Positions 8,721 through 16,663 of a stretch of DNA of 64,000 bases are shown here, piece by piece (the stretch's first letter is position 1; every line of letters starts with the position of its first letter). Made by a program: the position numbers and the translations under genes. This DNA comes from an uncultured Candidatus Melainabacteria bacterium (lineage in GTDB: Bacteria > Cyanobacteriota > Vampirovibrionia > Gastranaerophilales > Gastranaerophilaceae): NCBI GenBank assembly GCA_934754505.1, contig CAKVIE010000003.1, positions 62,001-126,000 of the forward strand, read 5' to 3'. The notes under the pieces were generated by a model. It saw nothing but the letters and a program-made list of their open reading frames with translations. It did not search any database and was not told the DNA's origin.

Positions 8721-9862
8721 TGTTGAAATTTTTTGTCAAAGAATTTTTATTTGAATTAAAAAGAATATTTACAGACCCCGGGGCAGTTTTAATCCTTGTT
8801 TCAGCTGCTCTTTTGTACTCTATGGTTTATTCTTTGCCTTATTCAACTGAGGTTATAAAAGATATTCCGATAGGTGTTTGTGACAATGATAATACTAAAT
8901 CTTCAAGAGATATTGTACAAAAAATAGATTCAAACCCGTATTTGCATATTGTTTCAAGACCTTTGAATTTGGAAGAAGCAAAAAAAGAGCTTAATAAACA
9001 AAAAATTTATGCTTATGTTGAAATTCCTCTAAATTATGCAAAAGATGTAAAACAAGGAACAAAGACAAATATTTCCGTATATACGGATTCAGGGTATTTG
9101 ATTGTTTATCGTCAAATTATGACAAATTTGAATTTGATTACGGGAACTGTTTCAAAAGGGCTTGAGATAAAAAGCATAATTAAAGAAACAGGTGATTATG
9201 ATAAATCTTTAGATGCAGCAATTCCTGTGAATATTTCCGAAACGCCGTTGTTTAATTCTTCGGGTGGATATGAAAGTTATATTTTTCCTGCTGTGTTGAT
9301 ATTGATTTTGCAGCAGACCATGCTTGTCGGAATCGGGCTTCTTTGCGGTACAGACAGAGAACAAGGTTTATTTAAACGAATGACGGAGGATGAAATTCCT
9401 TTTTCGGTTTTGGCGAAAAGTTCTGCTTATGTCAGTATTTATCTTGTGCATTCCGTATTATATTTTTTAGTAATTCCTAAAATCTTTGGATATCCGTTGT
9501 ATATGAATATTCCGTTAATAATAATTTTAATTGTTCCGTATTTGTATTCGGTAGCATTTTTAGGTCAAACACTTACTATATTTTTCGAAAAACGTGAAAG
9601 TTCTTTGATAAGTCTTGTTGTGTTATCATTGCCGCTTGCGTTTTTGCCGGGGATAATTTGGCCAAAAGAATCAATCCCCGAAATTATAAGATGGTGTTCA
9701 ATGCTGCTTCCAAGTACCAGTGGTATGGATGCTATTGTAAAGGTAAATCAAATGGGAGCAGGAATAAAAGAGGTTTCAGTACCTTTAATGGTGCTTATTT
9801 TTTTAGCAATAACTTATTTCTATACAGCAAACAGAGTTTTCAAATTCTTGAAAAATGAATAA
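8720..9862 (+). CDS. ABC-2 type transporter permease (YbhR-like)
   Basis: A 380-residue paralogue of the preceding permease, with the same layout: N-terminal helix (about 20-40), periplasmic domain opening KDIPIGVCDNDNTKSSRDIV, and C-terminal helices including SYIFPAVLILILQQTMLVGI. Translation is coupled to the upstream gene by a TAATG overlap. It is the last gene of the efflux unit; the next gene has its own promoter. The substrate cannot be read from the sequence. Confidence 0.88.
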   Translation: MLKFFVKEFLFELKRIFTDPGAVLILVSAALLYSMVYSLPYSTEVIKDIPIGVCDNDNTKSSRDIVQKIDSNPYLHIVSRPLNLEEAKKELNKQKIYAYVEIPLNYAKDVKQGTKTNISVYTDSGYLIVYRQIMTNLNLITGTVSKGLEIKSIIKETGDYDKSLDAAIPVNISETPLFNSSGGYESYIFPAVLILILQQTMLVGIGLLCGTDREQGLFKRMTEDEIPFSVLAKSSAYVSIYLVHSVLYFLVIPKIFGYPLYMNIPLIIILIVPYLYSVAFLGQTLTIFFEKRESSLISLVVLSLPLAFLPGIIWPKESIPEIIRWCSMLLPSTSGMDAIVKVNQMGAGIKEVSVPLMVLIFLAITYFYTANRVFKFLKNE

Positions 9863-9879
9863 TTTTAATTATTTAATAA

Positions 9880-9908
9880 TTGAAACTATATACAATTTGT
9901 GGTAAAAT
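9880..9908 (+). promoter_or_regulatory. Promoter of the short AsmA-like gene
   Basis: TTGAAA (9880-9885), a 17-base spacer and TAAAAT (9903-9908). It lies inside what would be the N-terminus if translation began at TTG 9880, so it supports the downstream ATG at 9949. Confidence 0.6.
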
Positions 9909-9948
9909 TATTGTGACTGCTTTTAGTAACATTATTGAAGTTTTTAAT

Positions 9949-10890
9949 ATGAGTAATGAGAACGAGAAACCGAAAAAACGATTAGTAAAAAAAACAGCCA
10001 AAAGACCTCTTATCAGGATTAATGAAAAGGTCTTAAGCAGAAAGATAGTTGTAGATACCGATGGTATAAAAAAGGAGGTTATAAAATCCGAATATACCGA
10101 CGAAAATGGTGTTAAAAAAATAGCAATCAGAAAAATAAAAGTAAAAGATAATCCTAAAATCAAAAGTGCAACAGATTCAGTTAGTAAAGAAGCAGTAGAT
10201 GATAGTGAAAAAAATGACAATCCCAAAAAAGACGGTATAAAAAAAATCACGAGAAATAAATCAAAACAACGTAAGTTTTGGGGTAAATATGGTGTTGCAA
10301 TTATATTTACAGGTGTTTTTGCTTTCTTTTTCGGTCTATGGATGTATATTGCACCGATTGCGATTTCTTTTAAGGTCAATGATTTGTATTTTGAAAAAAT
10401 GTTAAAATCGAAATTTGGTTTATCACTTGATTGTTCAGGAACAAGAATTTATACAACACCTACACTTGGTGTAGGTATTAATATTAAAAATCCGAAAGTT
10501 TATTTTGGAACAAATGAAGATAGCAAAATTGATGAGAATTTATACTTTAAGGCTAAAAGTGTAAATATGGAAATTCAAGCAATACCTTATTTTATGAAGA
10601 CCATAAAATTTAATAGTTTTGTTATAAGGAATTTAAATGCATCTATATACCAAGATGCAGATGGTAAATTTTCTTATGTTTCTAATATCAGAAATAATTT
10701 CAATCCTCAAATGAAGAAAATTATGGTATATGTGCCGGATATTGAGTTGAAAAACTTTGCGTTTAAAAAATACAGTGATTTGACAGGCGATTATAAAGTT
10801 GATTCGGGGCTTGAAGGTAATATTAAGGCTTCGGTAGTTAAAGAAGTTTTACAGCAATCTGACAAAGTCACTGATGTCATGCTCCGTTAA
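9949..10890 (+). CDS. Short AsmA-like membrane protein
   Basis: A 313-residue protein from ATG 9949; an upstream in-frame TTG at 9880 overlaps the promoter and is rejected. The first 110 residues are a Lys-rich, low-complexity cytoplasmic tail. A membrane helix follows (about 114-141). The periplasmic part (KFGLSLDCSGTRIYTTPTLG) parallels the start of the next gene (ACGLNLDFKKARIITTPLLG). It stops at VLQQSDKVTDVMLR without the long beta repeats and C-terminal AsmA domain of its neighbour. It is either an independent short paralogue or the remnant of a longer one; only 44 bases separate it from the next gene. Confidence 0.65.
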   Translation: MSNENEKPKKRLVKKTAKRPLIRINEKVLSRKIVVDTDGIKKEVIKSEYTDENGVKKIAIRKIKVKDNPKIKSATDSVSKEAVDDSEKNDNPKKDGIKKITRNKSKQRKFWGKYGVAIIFTGVFAFFFGLWMYIAPIAISFKVNDLYFEKMLKSKFGLSLDCSGTRIYTTPTLGVGINIKNPKVYFGTNEDSKIDENLYFKAKSVNMEIQAIPYFMKTIKFNSFVIRNLNASIYQDADGKFSYVSNIRNNFNPQMKKIMVYVPDIELKNFAFKKYSDLTGDYKVDSGLEGNIKASVVKEVLQQSDKVTDVMLR

Positions 10891-10892
10891 TT

Positions 10893-10901
10893 TGGTATAA
10901 T
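10893..10901 (+). promoter_or_regulatory. Extended -10 promoter for the long AsmA-like gene
   Basis: TGGTATAAT (10893-10901) is a perfect extended -10. A strong AAGGAG ribosome-binding site (10922-10927) sits 7 bases before the ATG at 10935. No clear -35 is present, as is common for extended -10 promoters. Confidence 0.55.
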
Positions 10902-10934
10902 TAATATATCAAAACATTAATAAGGAGTATTCTC

Positions 10935-13900
10935 ATGCAAAAATTTTTAAAAGGCATGTTAATTTTCATTGGCGGCTTTATATTACTTGCATACTTGTTA
11001 TTTTTAGTTGTTCCGCCTGTTTTCATAAATCCTGCTAAGTATAAAGCAGATATTCAGCAAGTGGTAGCGGAGGCTTGCGGGCTGAATTTGGACTTTAAAA
11101 AAGCAAGAATTATCACAACACCGTTATTGGGTATCGGTTTAAAAGCTGACGGTTTATCGGTAGCTATGCTTGATAAAAAAGAAATTTTTTCTTCTCAAAA
11201 AGCTGTTGTAAGATTGTCGTTGCCGTCTTTATTGTTCAAAACAGTTAAAATCACTTGTTTTGAGGTCAAAAATCCGACGGTCAATTTTAATATTAATAAG
11301 TCAGGTACTCAATATGAATTAATTGAGTATTTTAACGAAAGAAATAAAAACACGAATAGTGTTAATGCTGATGAACAAACAACTTCTGTGTCGTCAACGT
11401 TTGATGATTGGAAGTTTAAATTAGATAAGCTTAAAATCACAAATTTCAATATTAATGTAAAAGATAAAAAGAACGGTAAGAGATTAAGATTATACGGAAG
11501 TGAATTTTTGGCATCATTTGACGGAAAGACATTGCATGTCAAAACCATGCCCGAATTATATTATGACGAAACGAAAAATGTCGTAGCAGATATTGATTTA
11601 AAGACTTATATTCCGAAGTTTGAGGCTGTCGAAACAACAGAACCTGCTCAACCTGCTGAATTTATTAATTTAGTTGATATGTACGGAAAATATGATTTAA
11701 AGACGAATATAAAAGTTCATGCGGATATAAAAGAGGAAGAAAATAAACCGAATATTGATGGTGATATTGAGGTAAAAGATTTAACATTAAAAGTCGGAAA
11801 TCTTCAATTACCGAGCAGTTATTTTATTTTGAAAACGAAAGGTGATACATCTGACATAGATACGAAGATATATTTAAGTGAAAACTCAAGTGCAGCGGTC
11901 AACGGAACGGTAAAACACGGCAAAAAATTCAATGCTGATTTGAATGTTAAGACGGATAAAATTTATTTTGAAAACGTTGTTCGTCTTGCAGAAGCTGTTT
12001 TAAATTCTTTTAATATCAAAAACGAACTTGCATTTGTCAGTGCAAAAGGCTTTTTAGAAGCTGATGTTAAGGTTATGACGGATTTGAAACGACTTTCGAC
12101 AGACGGTATTTTATTGCTTGTCGGCGGCAGCTTTTATGATAAGAAAAGTGGTTTGAATATCAGTAATTTTAATTCAAAATTACTTTTTGCCGACAATATG
12201 TTGAAAATTACGGAAACTCAAACTTTTGTAAACGGTACACCTTTCAAGGCAAATGGTACGATTGACGAAAATACAAATGTAAATATAAAAGTGTTTACGG
12301 ATAATTTACCTTTGAAAAATTTATATAGCAAGTTTGCACCGAAGGATATAACGAAAGCTTATTCTCTTAACAGCGGTAATCTTGGCTTAAATATACTTTT
12401 GTCAGGTAAATTGGAAGCCTTGAAAGCAGATGTTAAAACTGTTATTTCAAATTTGTCGATTAAAGATAAGGTTAATAATATATATATTTCAGACGGAAGA
12501 TGTAATGTTGATATTTCAACTGATATGAAAACCTTTAACGGCAATATTTCAAACAGTAATTTGATAGTGTCGGCTCCGTCGTTTATGACAAAAATTTCCA
12601 ATCCGAGTTTGAAAGCAGCTTTTGATGCGGATAAAATTACAATTTTGCCGTCAGTTGCTACTTTGAATGGAAATTCTAAAATAACTTTATCAGGAGATAT
12701 AAAAAATTATGCTAAAAAACCTGATATCAATATTGTTGCCAATGGCAGCCTGTTAAGTTCCGATTTGAAAAAATTTGCAGGAAAAGATGCGGCTCCGTAT
12801 TTGAAAGCAGCTGGCAGTATCCCTGTAAAAATGACCATTTCGGGCGATGATAAAAAACAAAACGTTTTGGTTAAATTGTATGGAACTCCGTCAAGTTATG
12901 TTACACCGATTGATTTTAAACAAGCGGTCGGAAAAACTTCCGTTTTGTTGATTAATGCGGATATCAGCAATAATAAAATAGACTTGTCAAAAACAGGTTT
13001 ATATACGGGGGCAAACATTAACGGTGCCGACGGTGTAGAACTTGTCGGTGTTTCAGGCGGATTAAACCTTGATAAGAATATGACTTTGAATAATATAAAA
13101 ATTGTTTCAAAAGGTTCGCAGCCGATTGGAATTTGTGCATTTAATAAATCAAATGCGGTTGCAGATGTTAATATAACTGTTTCGGGAACTGCCGTAAAGC
13201 CTGTTTTGTCTGGAAGTATAAATGCAAACGATGTAAATATTCCTGAGCTTTTGACAAAAGTTCAAAACGGTTCTGTCAAATTGAATAATAAAACCTTTAG
13301 TTTTGATGTTAAGAATTTGAATTTGAACGGTTCTGCGATTGACGTGAACGGTGTCGGTCTTTTGGATTACAAGCCGACGGTTACACTGACGGATTTCAAT
13401 CTTTTATCAGACTATATAAATGCTGATAAGGCTATGAAAGTTGCAGAAGAAAGTGCTAAAGTGCCTGCACTTTCAGCAGGAAATTCAACTGCAGCTCCCG
13501 TTTTGCCTGTCAAAATTAATTCCGGCTCGATAGATATCAAAAAATTGAGTTCAGGTGCTATTGTTGCGGAAGATATTTCAAGCAAAATGTCTTTGGCTAA
13601 AAATATTTTGTATTTGACAAAGTTGAACGCAAAGGCTTTTGACGGCTCGTTTAATTCGGATATTTCAATGAATATCTTTACTTCTGCCATGAAAATCAAA
13701 GCAACAGGTGCCAATATGAATGCCGATAAAACTATTACAGCATGTGCGGGCATGAAGGGGACAGTATTTGGCACTTTGGGTTTCAATGCCGATATAACTT
13801 TGAAAGGTGCCGATTATATTCAACAGATGAAAACCTTGAACGGTAAAGCCGATTTCACGATTACGAACGGACAGTTTGGCACACTCGGCAGATTTGAAAC

Positions 13901-14588
13901 ATTTTTGAGAGCTGACAACCTTGTTTCAAATGCATTTATAGCAACGAAAGCAGGAACGTTGATTAATAAAGTATCTCCGCATAATACGGCGGAATTTGAT
14001 AATTTAAAGGGAAAAGTGACTTTCAGAAACGGTTTGATGACTATTTCCGAAATTGCTTCTGCAGGTAAAAATATGAGCATGTACATAATCGGTAAAATGA
14101 ATTTGGTGAATAACAATGCCGACATGACTGTTTTTGGCAGAATTTCTCCGCAAATAACAAGCTTGCTCGGACCTCTCAACCGGTTAAATCCTGTTAATAT
14201 TTTGAAATCTTACGATTCTACTTGGGCAGTTGTGACGGTTGGAGTTTTGAAATCTCTTAACCAAGCAGCAACACCTGCCGAAATTAATAAAATTCCGTCC
14301 TTGATACCTTATCAAAACGATGAATTAACAAGCAAATTTATCGTTAAAATAAACGGTAATGTCGAAAAACCGCAAAAGATTGTAAAATCTTTTAAATGGC
14401 TGAGTGCACAAAGCGACATTAATCAAGCGGAACAAAAAATTAATCCTGCAAAACAGGTAAAAGAGATAATTAATTCTATTCCGAAAACAAAAGAAGAAAC
14501 GGTTAATATGATTAAAGAAGCAGGAAAAAATACTCTTATGAATATCGGTAAACAGCTTTTGAACGGAAATCAGGAGGCTCAAGAGTAG
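10935..14588 (+). CDS. AsmA/TamB-like envelope protein
   Basis: A 1217-residue inner-membrane-anchored protein. A single N-terminal helix (about 6-28, LIFIGGFILLAYLLFLVVP) is followed by more than 1100 periplasmic residues of repetitive beta structure. The C-terminal AsmA-like domain includes GKADFTITNGQFGTLGRFET and GKVTFRNGLMTISEIASAGK. AsmA-like proteins (AsmA, TamB, YhdP) form long grooves that carry phospholipid or assist outer-membrane protein assembly between the two membranes. The shorter paralogue lies immediately upstream. An intrinsic terminator follows at 14606-14642. Confidence 0.88.
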   Translation: MQKFLKGMLIFIGGFILLAYLLFLVVPPVFINPAKYKADIQQVVAEACGLNLDFKKARIITTPLLGIGLKADGLSVAMLDKKEIFSSQKAVVRLSLPSLLFKTVKITCFEVKNPTVNFNINKSGTQYELIEYFNERNKNTNSVNADEQTTSVSSTFDDWKFKLDKLKITNFNINVKDKKNGKRLRLYGSEFLASFDGKTLHVKTMPELYYDETKNVVADIDLKTYIPKFEAVETTEPAQPAEFINLVDMYGKYDLKTNIKVHADIKEEENKPNIDGDIEVKDLTLKVGNLQLPSSYFILKTKGDTSDIDTKIYLSENSSAAVNGTVKHGKKFNADLNVKTDKIYFENVVRLAEAVLNSFNIKNELAFVSAKGFLEADVKVMTDLKRLSTDGILLLVGGSFYDKKSGLNISNFNSKLLFADNMLKITETQTFVNGTPFKANGTIDENTNVNIKVFTDNLPLKNLYSKFAPKDITKAYSLNSGNLGLNILLSGKLEALKADVKTVISNLSIKDKVNNIYISDGRCNVDISTDMKTFNGNISNSNLIVSAPSFMTKISNPSLKAAFDADKITILPSVATLNGNSKITLSGDIKNYAKKPDINIVANGSLLSSDLKKFAGKDAAPYLKAAGSIPVKMTISGDDKKQNVLVKLYGTPSSYVTPIDFKQAVGKTSVLLINADISNNKIDLSKTGLYTGANINGADGVELVGVSGGLNLDKNMTLNNIKIVSKGSQPIGICAFNKSNAVADVNITVSGTAVKPVLSGSINANDVNIPELLTKVQNGSVKLNNKTFSFDVKNLNLNGSAIDVNGVGLLDYKPTVTLTDFNLLSDYINADKAMKVAEESAKVPALSAGNSTAAPVLPVKINSGSIDIKKLSSGAIVAEDISSKMSLAKNILYLTKLNAKAFDGSFNSDISMNIFTSAMKIKATGANMNADKTITACAGMKGTVFGTLGFNADITLKGADYIQQMKTLNGKADFTITNGQFGTLGRFETFLRADNLVSNAFIATKAGTLINKVSPHNTAEFDNLKGKVTFRNGLMTISEIASAGKNMSMYIIGKMNLVNNNADMTVFGRISPQITSLLGPLNRLNPVNILKSYDSTWAVVTVGVLKSLNQAATPAEINKIPSLIPYQNDELTSKFIVKINGNVEKPQKIVKSFKWLSAQSDINQAEQKINPAKQVKEIINSIPKTKEETVNMIKEAGKNTLMNIGKQLLNGNQEAQE

Positions 14589-14605
14589 TTTGGCTATTTA
14601 AAGAA

Positions 14606-14642
14606 ACAGCCTCGATATTTTAAAATTGAGGCTGCTTTTTTG
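14606..14642 (+). terminator. Intrinsic terminator after the AsmA-like gene
   Basis: CAGCCTC (14607-14613) pairs with GAGGCTG (14628-14634), extended by ATTTTAAAAT in the loop and followed by a run of Ts. Confidence 0.85.
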
Positions 14643-14787
14643 TAAATTTCTTGTAAAAATTATTACTTTTTGTAAATTTTTATATTAAAATATAGTAGCA
14701 ACTGACAAAATAATTCTATTACGAGTTATAAAACAGTATCAATAAAACATGTGTGTTTATAGAGAATAAATAGAAATCAGGGTGAAA

Positions 14788-15972
14788 ATGAATCTCAACG
14801 GAATCAATCAAATTCAACCGACAGTAGTGCAGAAGGCAAAAGAAAGCACTAAAGCAGCGGAAACAACTGCACCTCAAGCAGAACAAGCAGCAAAGAAACC
14901 ATCAGACTCAGGATGTTTGAAGAACTATTTCTTGGGCGGCGTTTCATTCTCGGGACATCCTTGCTCAACTTCAGAATTTGCAGTTAAGAGATTGAAAGAT
15001 GTACCATGCTGTTGTTGTGGTAAGCCGATGTTAAGAAATGAAGATTTGTCGGTATGCCAAAAAGCAGTAGCAAACAGCTCAGGCGGTAAACTTGCGGCAA
15101 CATTAAAAGAATACAGCAAGTACATGAGAGCTGATGAAAAAGCGGTCGGAACGATTTTGGCACAAGAAGCAAAAGCAACAGGCTGCAATCTTGGTCAAGC
15201 AATGCGTAATACAGAAGACAGATTGCCCGAATTGACAGGCAAATATGCAAACAGCATTTTGACAGAAATTAAGTCAGTAGCAACAGATGCGTTCAAGTCG
15301 GAAGAAAACCCCGTTAACGGATTGATTGCAAAAGCAGAAAAAGACATAGAAGCAGGTCGAGGACTTGACAGATGTGATTTTGTTGAAAAACTTGAAAAAG
15401 CAGGCGGCAGTTTGAGTGAAGAAAATCAAGCATTAATGCAAGATATGGCTATGGATTTACCGCAAACATTCAACCATGTTCAAAGAATTTATGATAAATA
15501 TGCCGGTAAAAAGGATATGGACATAGCAAGAAGATTGTTCACGACGGCATTAACAACAGCAGAACACATTCACCCGCACTCATTGGGTGGTCCGAACAAT
15601 ACAGCTAACTACATTGCAGAATGTGCAGGTTGTAACAACCCGAGAGGAAACATGAGTTATGCTGAATGGTTGAAGGTTCACCCGGAATATCCGAGAAAGG
15701 CTCAAGACCATATTGAACACGTTCAAGCAAGAATAATCAATGGAGAAATCGGTAAAAATTACAACGATTATCCGATTGATGTAAGAGCTTCTCTTTCAAA
15801 AGAATCAGGCGGAAGAATGGTATTGAGAGTTCTTAATCCGCAAACAATTGAAAATATGAGAAGACAAAGAGGTAAAACAGGCGAAGTTGATGTTCAAGAT
15901 GTAAGAGATGCATATAATCAACAAGAAGGTATAAAGCCTGAAGAACAAGAAGAAAAATCTGAAAAAGCATAA
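14788..15972 (+). CDS. HNH-nuclease-like protein, paralogue 1
   Basis: A 394-residue protein from ATG 14788 (CAGGG ribosome-binding site; a GTG two codons earlier overlaps it). The N-terminus (MNLNGINQIQPTVVQK) is followed by an Ala/Glu/Lys-rich linker and VSFSGHP. A CxxC knuckle lies in PCCCCGKPM (C74, C77). A helical spacer of about 170 residues leads to an HNH-like core EHIHPHSLGG (H260, H262, H264), N274, CAGCN (C279, C282, N283) and N288. This fits the HNN variant with zinc-binding Cys pairs, as in McrA-type HNH domains. A full-length homologue is encoded at 53549-54751. There is no signal peptide. Function is unknown; nuclease activity is inferred from the motif. Confidence 0.75.
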   Translation: MNLNGINQIQPTVVQKAKESTKAAETTAPQAEQAAKKPSDSGCLKNYFLGGVSFSGHPCSTSEFAVKRLKDVPCCCCGKPMLRNEDLSVCQKAVANSSGGKLAATLKEYSKYMRADEKAVGTILAQEAKATGCNLGQAMRNTEDRLPELTGKYANSILTEIKSVATDAFKSEENPVNGLIAKAEKDIEAGRGLDRCDFVEKLEKAGGSLSEENQALMQDMAMDLPQTFNHVQRIYDKYAGKKDMDIARRLFTTALTTAEHIHPHSLGGPNNTANYIAECAGCNNPRGNMSYAEWLKVHPEYPRKAQDHIEHVQARIINGEIGKNYNDYPIDVRASLSKESGGRMVLRVLNPQTIENMRRQRGKTGEVDVQDVRDAYNQQEGIKPEEQEEKSEKA

Positions 15973-15990
15973 TTTTTCTATAAAGCACAT

Positions 15991-16030
15991 AAAAGCGGTT
16001 TGTATTTCTCAATACAAACCGCTTTTTTTT
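15991..16030 (+). terminator. Strong intrinsic terminator
   Basis: A perfect 16-bp stem (15991-16006 with 16011-16026) closes a TCTC loop and runs into eight Ts. It ends the HNH-like gene. Confidence 0.93.
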
Positions 16031-16086
16031 ATTTAAAATGATTAATGACAAACATGGGTTGAATTCTTGCTATGAGTATTTTTTTT

Positions 16087-16119
16087 GTCATCACGAGGAG
16101 CGGAGCGACGTGGTGATCC
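16087..16119 (+). repeat. Dispersed palindromic repeat, copy 1
   Basis: GTCATCACGAGGAGCGGAGC followed by GACGTGGTGATCC. It resembles the GTCATTGCGAGGAGCG...GCAATCC element scattered in intergenic regions of many bacteria. The ends ATCAC/GTGAT pair. Confidence 0.7.
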
Positions 16120-16366
16120 GGTAAAATTACGGATAATTTATAAAAAACAAATCGAGCATATTGGAGAGAGTATTTGTTGTTTTCGAAGTTTGCGTAAAAA
16201 ATTTTCAATGTTTGAGGACAGAGTCCGAGTTTTGAAATTTTAGCAAACGAGAAATTACAAACAAATAACGAGCGGAAATCAGCGAGAGAGTTTCTTTGTG
16301 CAACGTTTCTTTGCGGACAAAGAAATGTTGCGTTTGTTTGTATTTTGCAAATGTAGTTTTTCTTCT

Positions 16367-16400
16367 GGATTGCCACGAGGCAAAGCCTCTCGCAATGACG
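16367..16400 (-). repeat. Dispersed palindromic repeat, copy 2 (inverted)
   Basis: On the minus strand it reads CGTCATTGCGAGAGGC, then TTTGCCTCGTGGCAATCC. Its outer parts match copy 1 and its centre GAGGC-TTT-GCCTC is a perfect stem. It faces copy 1 at about 250 bases. Confidence 0.7.
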
Positions 16401-16545
16401 TGTTTTTCAGGATTGTCACGGGTAACAAGTTTTTCTGTTGGGTTTAAACCCAACCTACGGACTTTGCAAAATGCGTAAAAACTTGTAAAAATATTACAAT
16501 TTTGAAATAAAAACAGGACTGTAAAGAAATGTAAAAACGAATTAC

Positions 16546-16574
16546 TTGACACGGAAACGCAATAACCATAAACT
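16546..16574 (+). promoter_or_regulatory. Promoter of the prepilin gene
   Basis: A perfect -35, TTGACA (16546-16551), a 17-base spacer and TAAACT (16569-16574). It leaves a leader of about 80 bases; AAAAAGG at 16651-16657 is the ribosome-binding site for the ATG at 16664. Confidence 0.6.
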
Positions 16575-16663
16575 CTTTAATAGAATAGAATAGACGGGAT
16601 AGTGTGTCTTGAAAACGGTGTAAAAAATTCCGATAATAAATTCAAGGATAAAAAGGATTTATT

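Larger units (their letters stand above)
16031..16545. repeat. Non-coding block of successive inverted repeats
   Basis: About 500 bases without a convincing gene. In order it holds: a repeat of the GTCAT-CACGAGGAGCG...GTGATCC type (16087-16119); an imperfect stem-loop (16188-16248); nested arms TACAAACAAA (16256-16265) and TTTGTTTGTA (16333-16342) around a 14-bp stem GCAACGTTTCTTTG / CAAAGAAATGTTGC (16300-16331); a second copy of the first repeat in opposite orientation (16367-16400); and ACAAGTTTTT / AAAAACTTGT arms (16425-16434, 16477-16486) around the palindrome GTTGGGTTTAAACCCAAC (16437-16454). Short open frames here run through these palindromes on both strands and are not credible genes. 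Confidence 0.8.

Noticed and set aside
9880..9948. TTG 9880 as the start of the short AsmA-like protein
   Set aside because: It coincides with a TTGAAA-17-TAAAAT promoter; ATG 9949 lies downstream and starts a typical polar tail.
13412..14179. Two minus-strand frames of 119 and 124 codons
   Set aside because: They are antisense to the AsmA-like gene, whose protein is continuous and conserved in type.
16029..16552. Overlapping frames of about 60-115 codons on both strands
   Set aside because: They run through successive palindromes, lack ribosome-binding sites and look like by-products of repeats.
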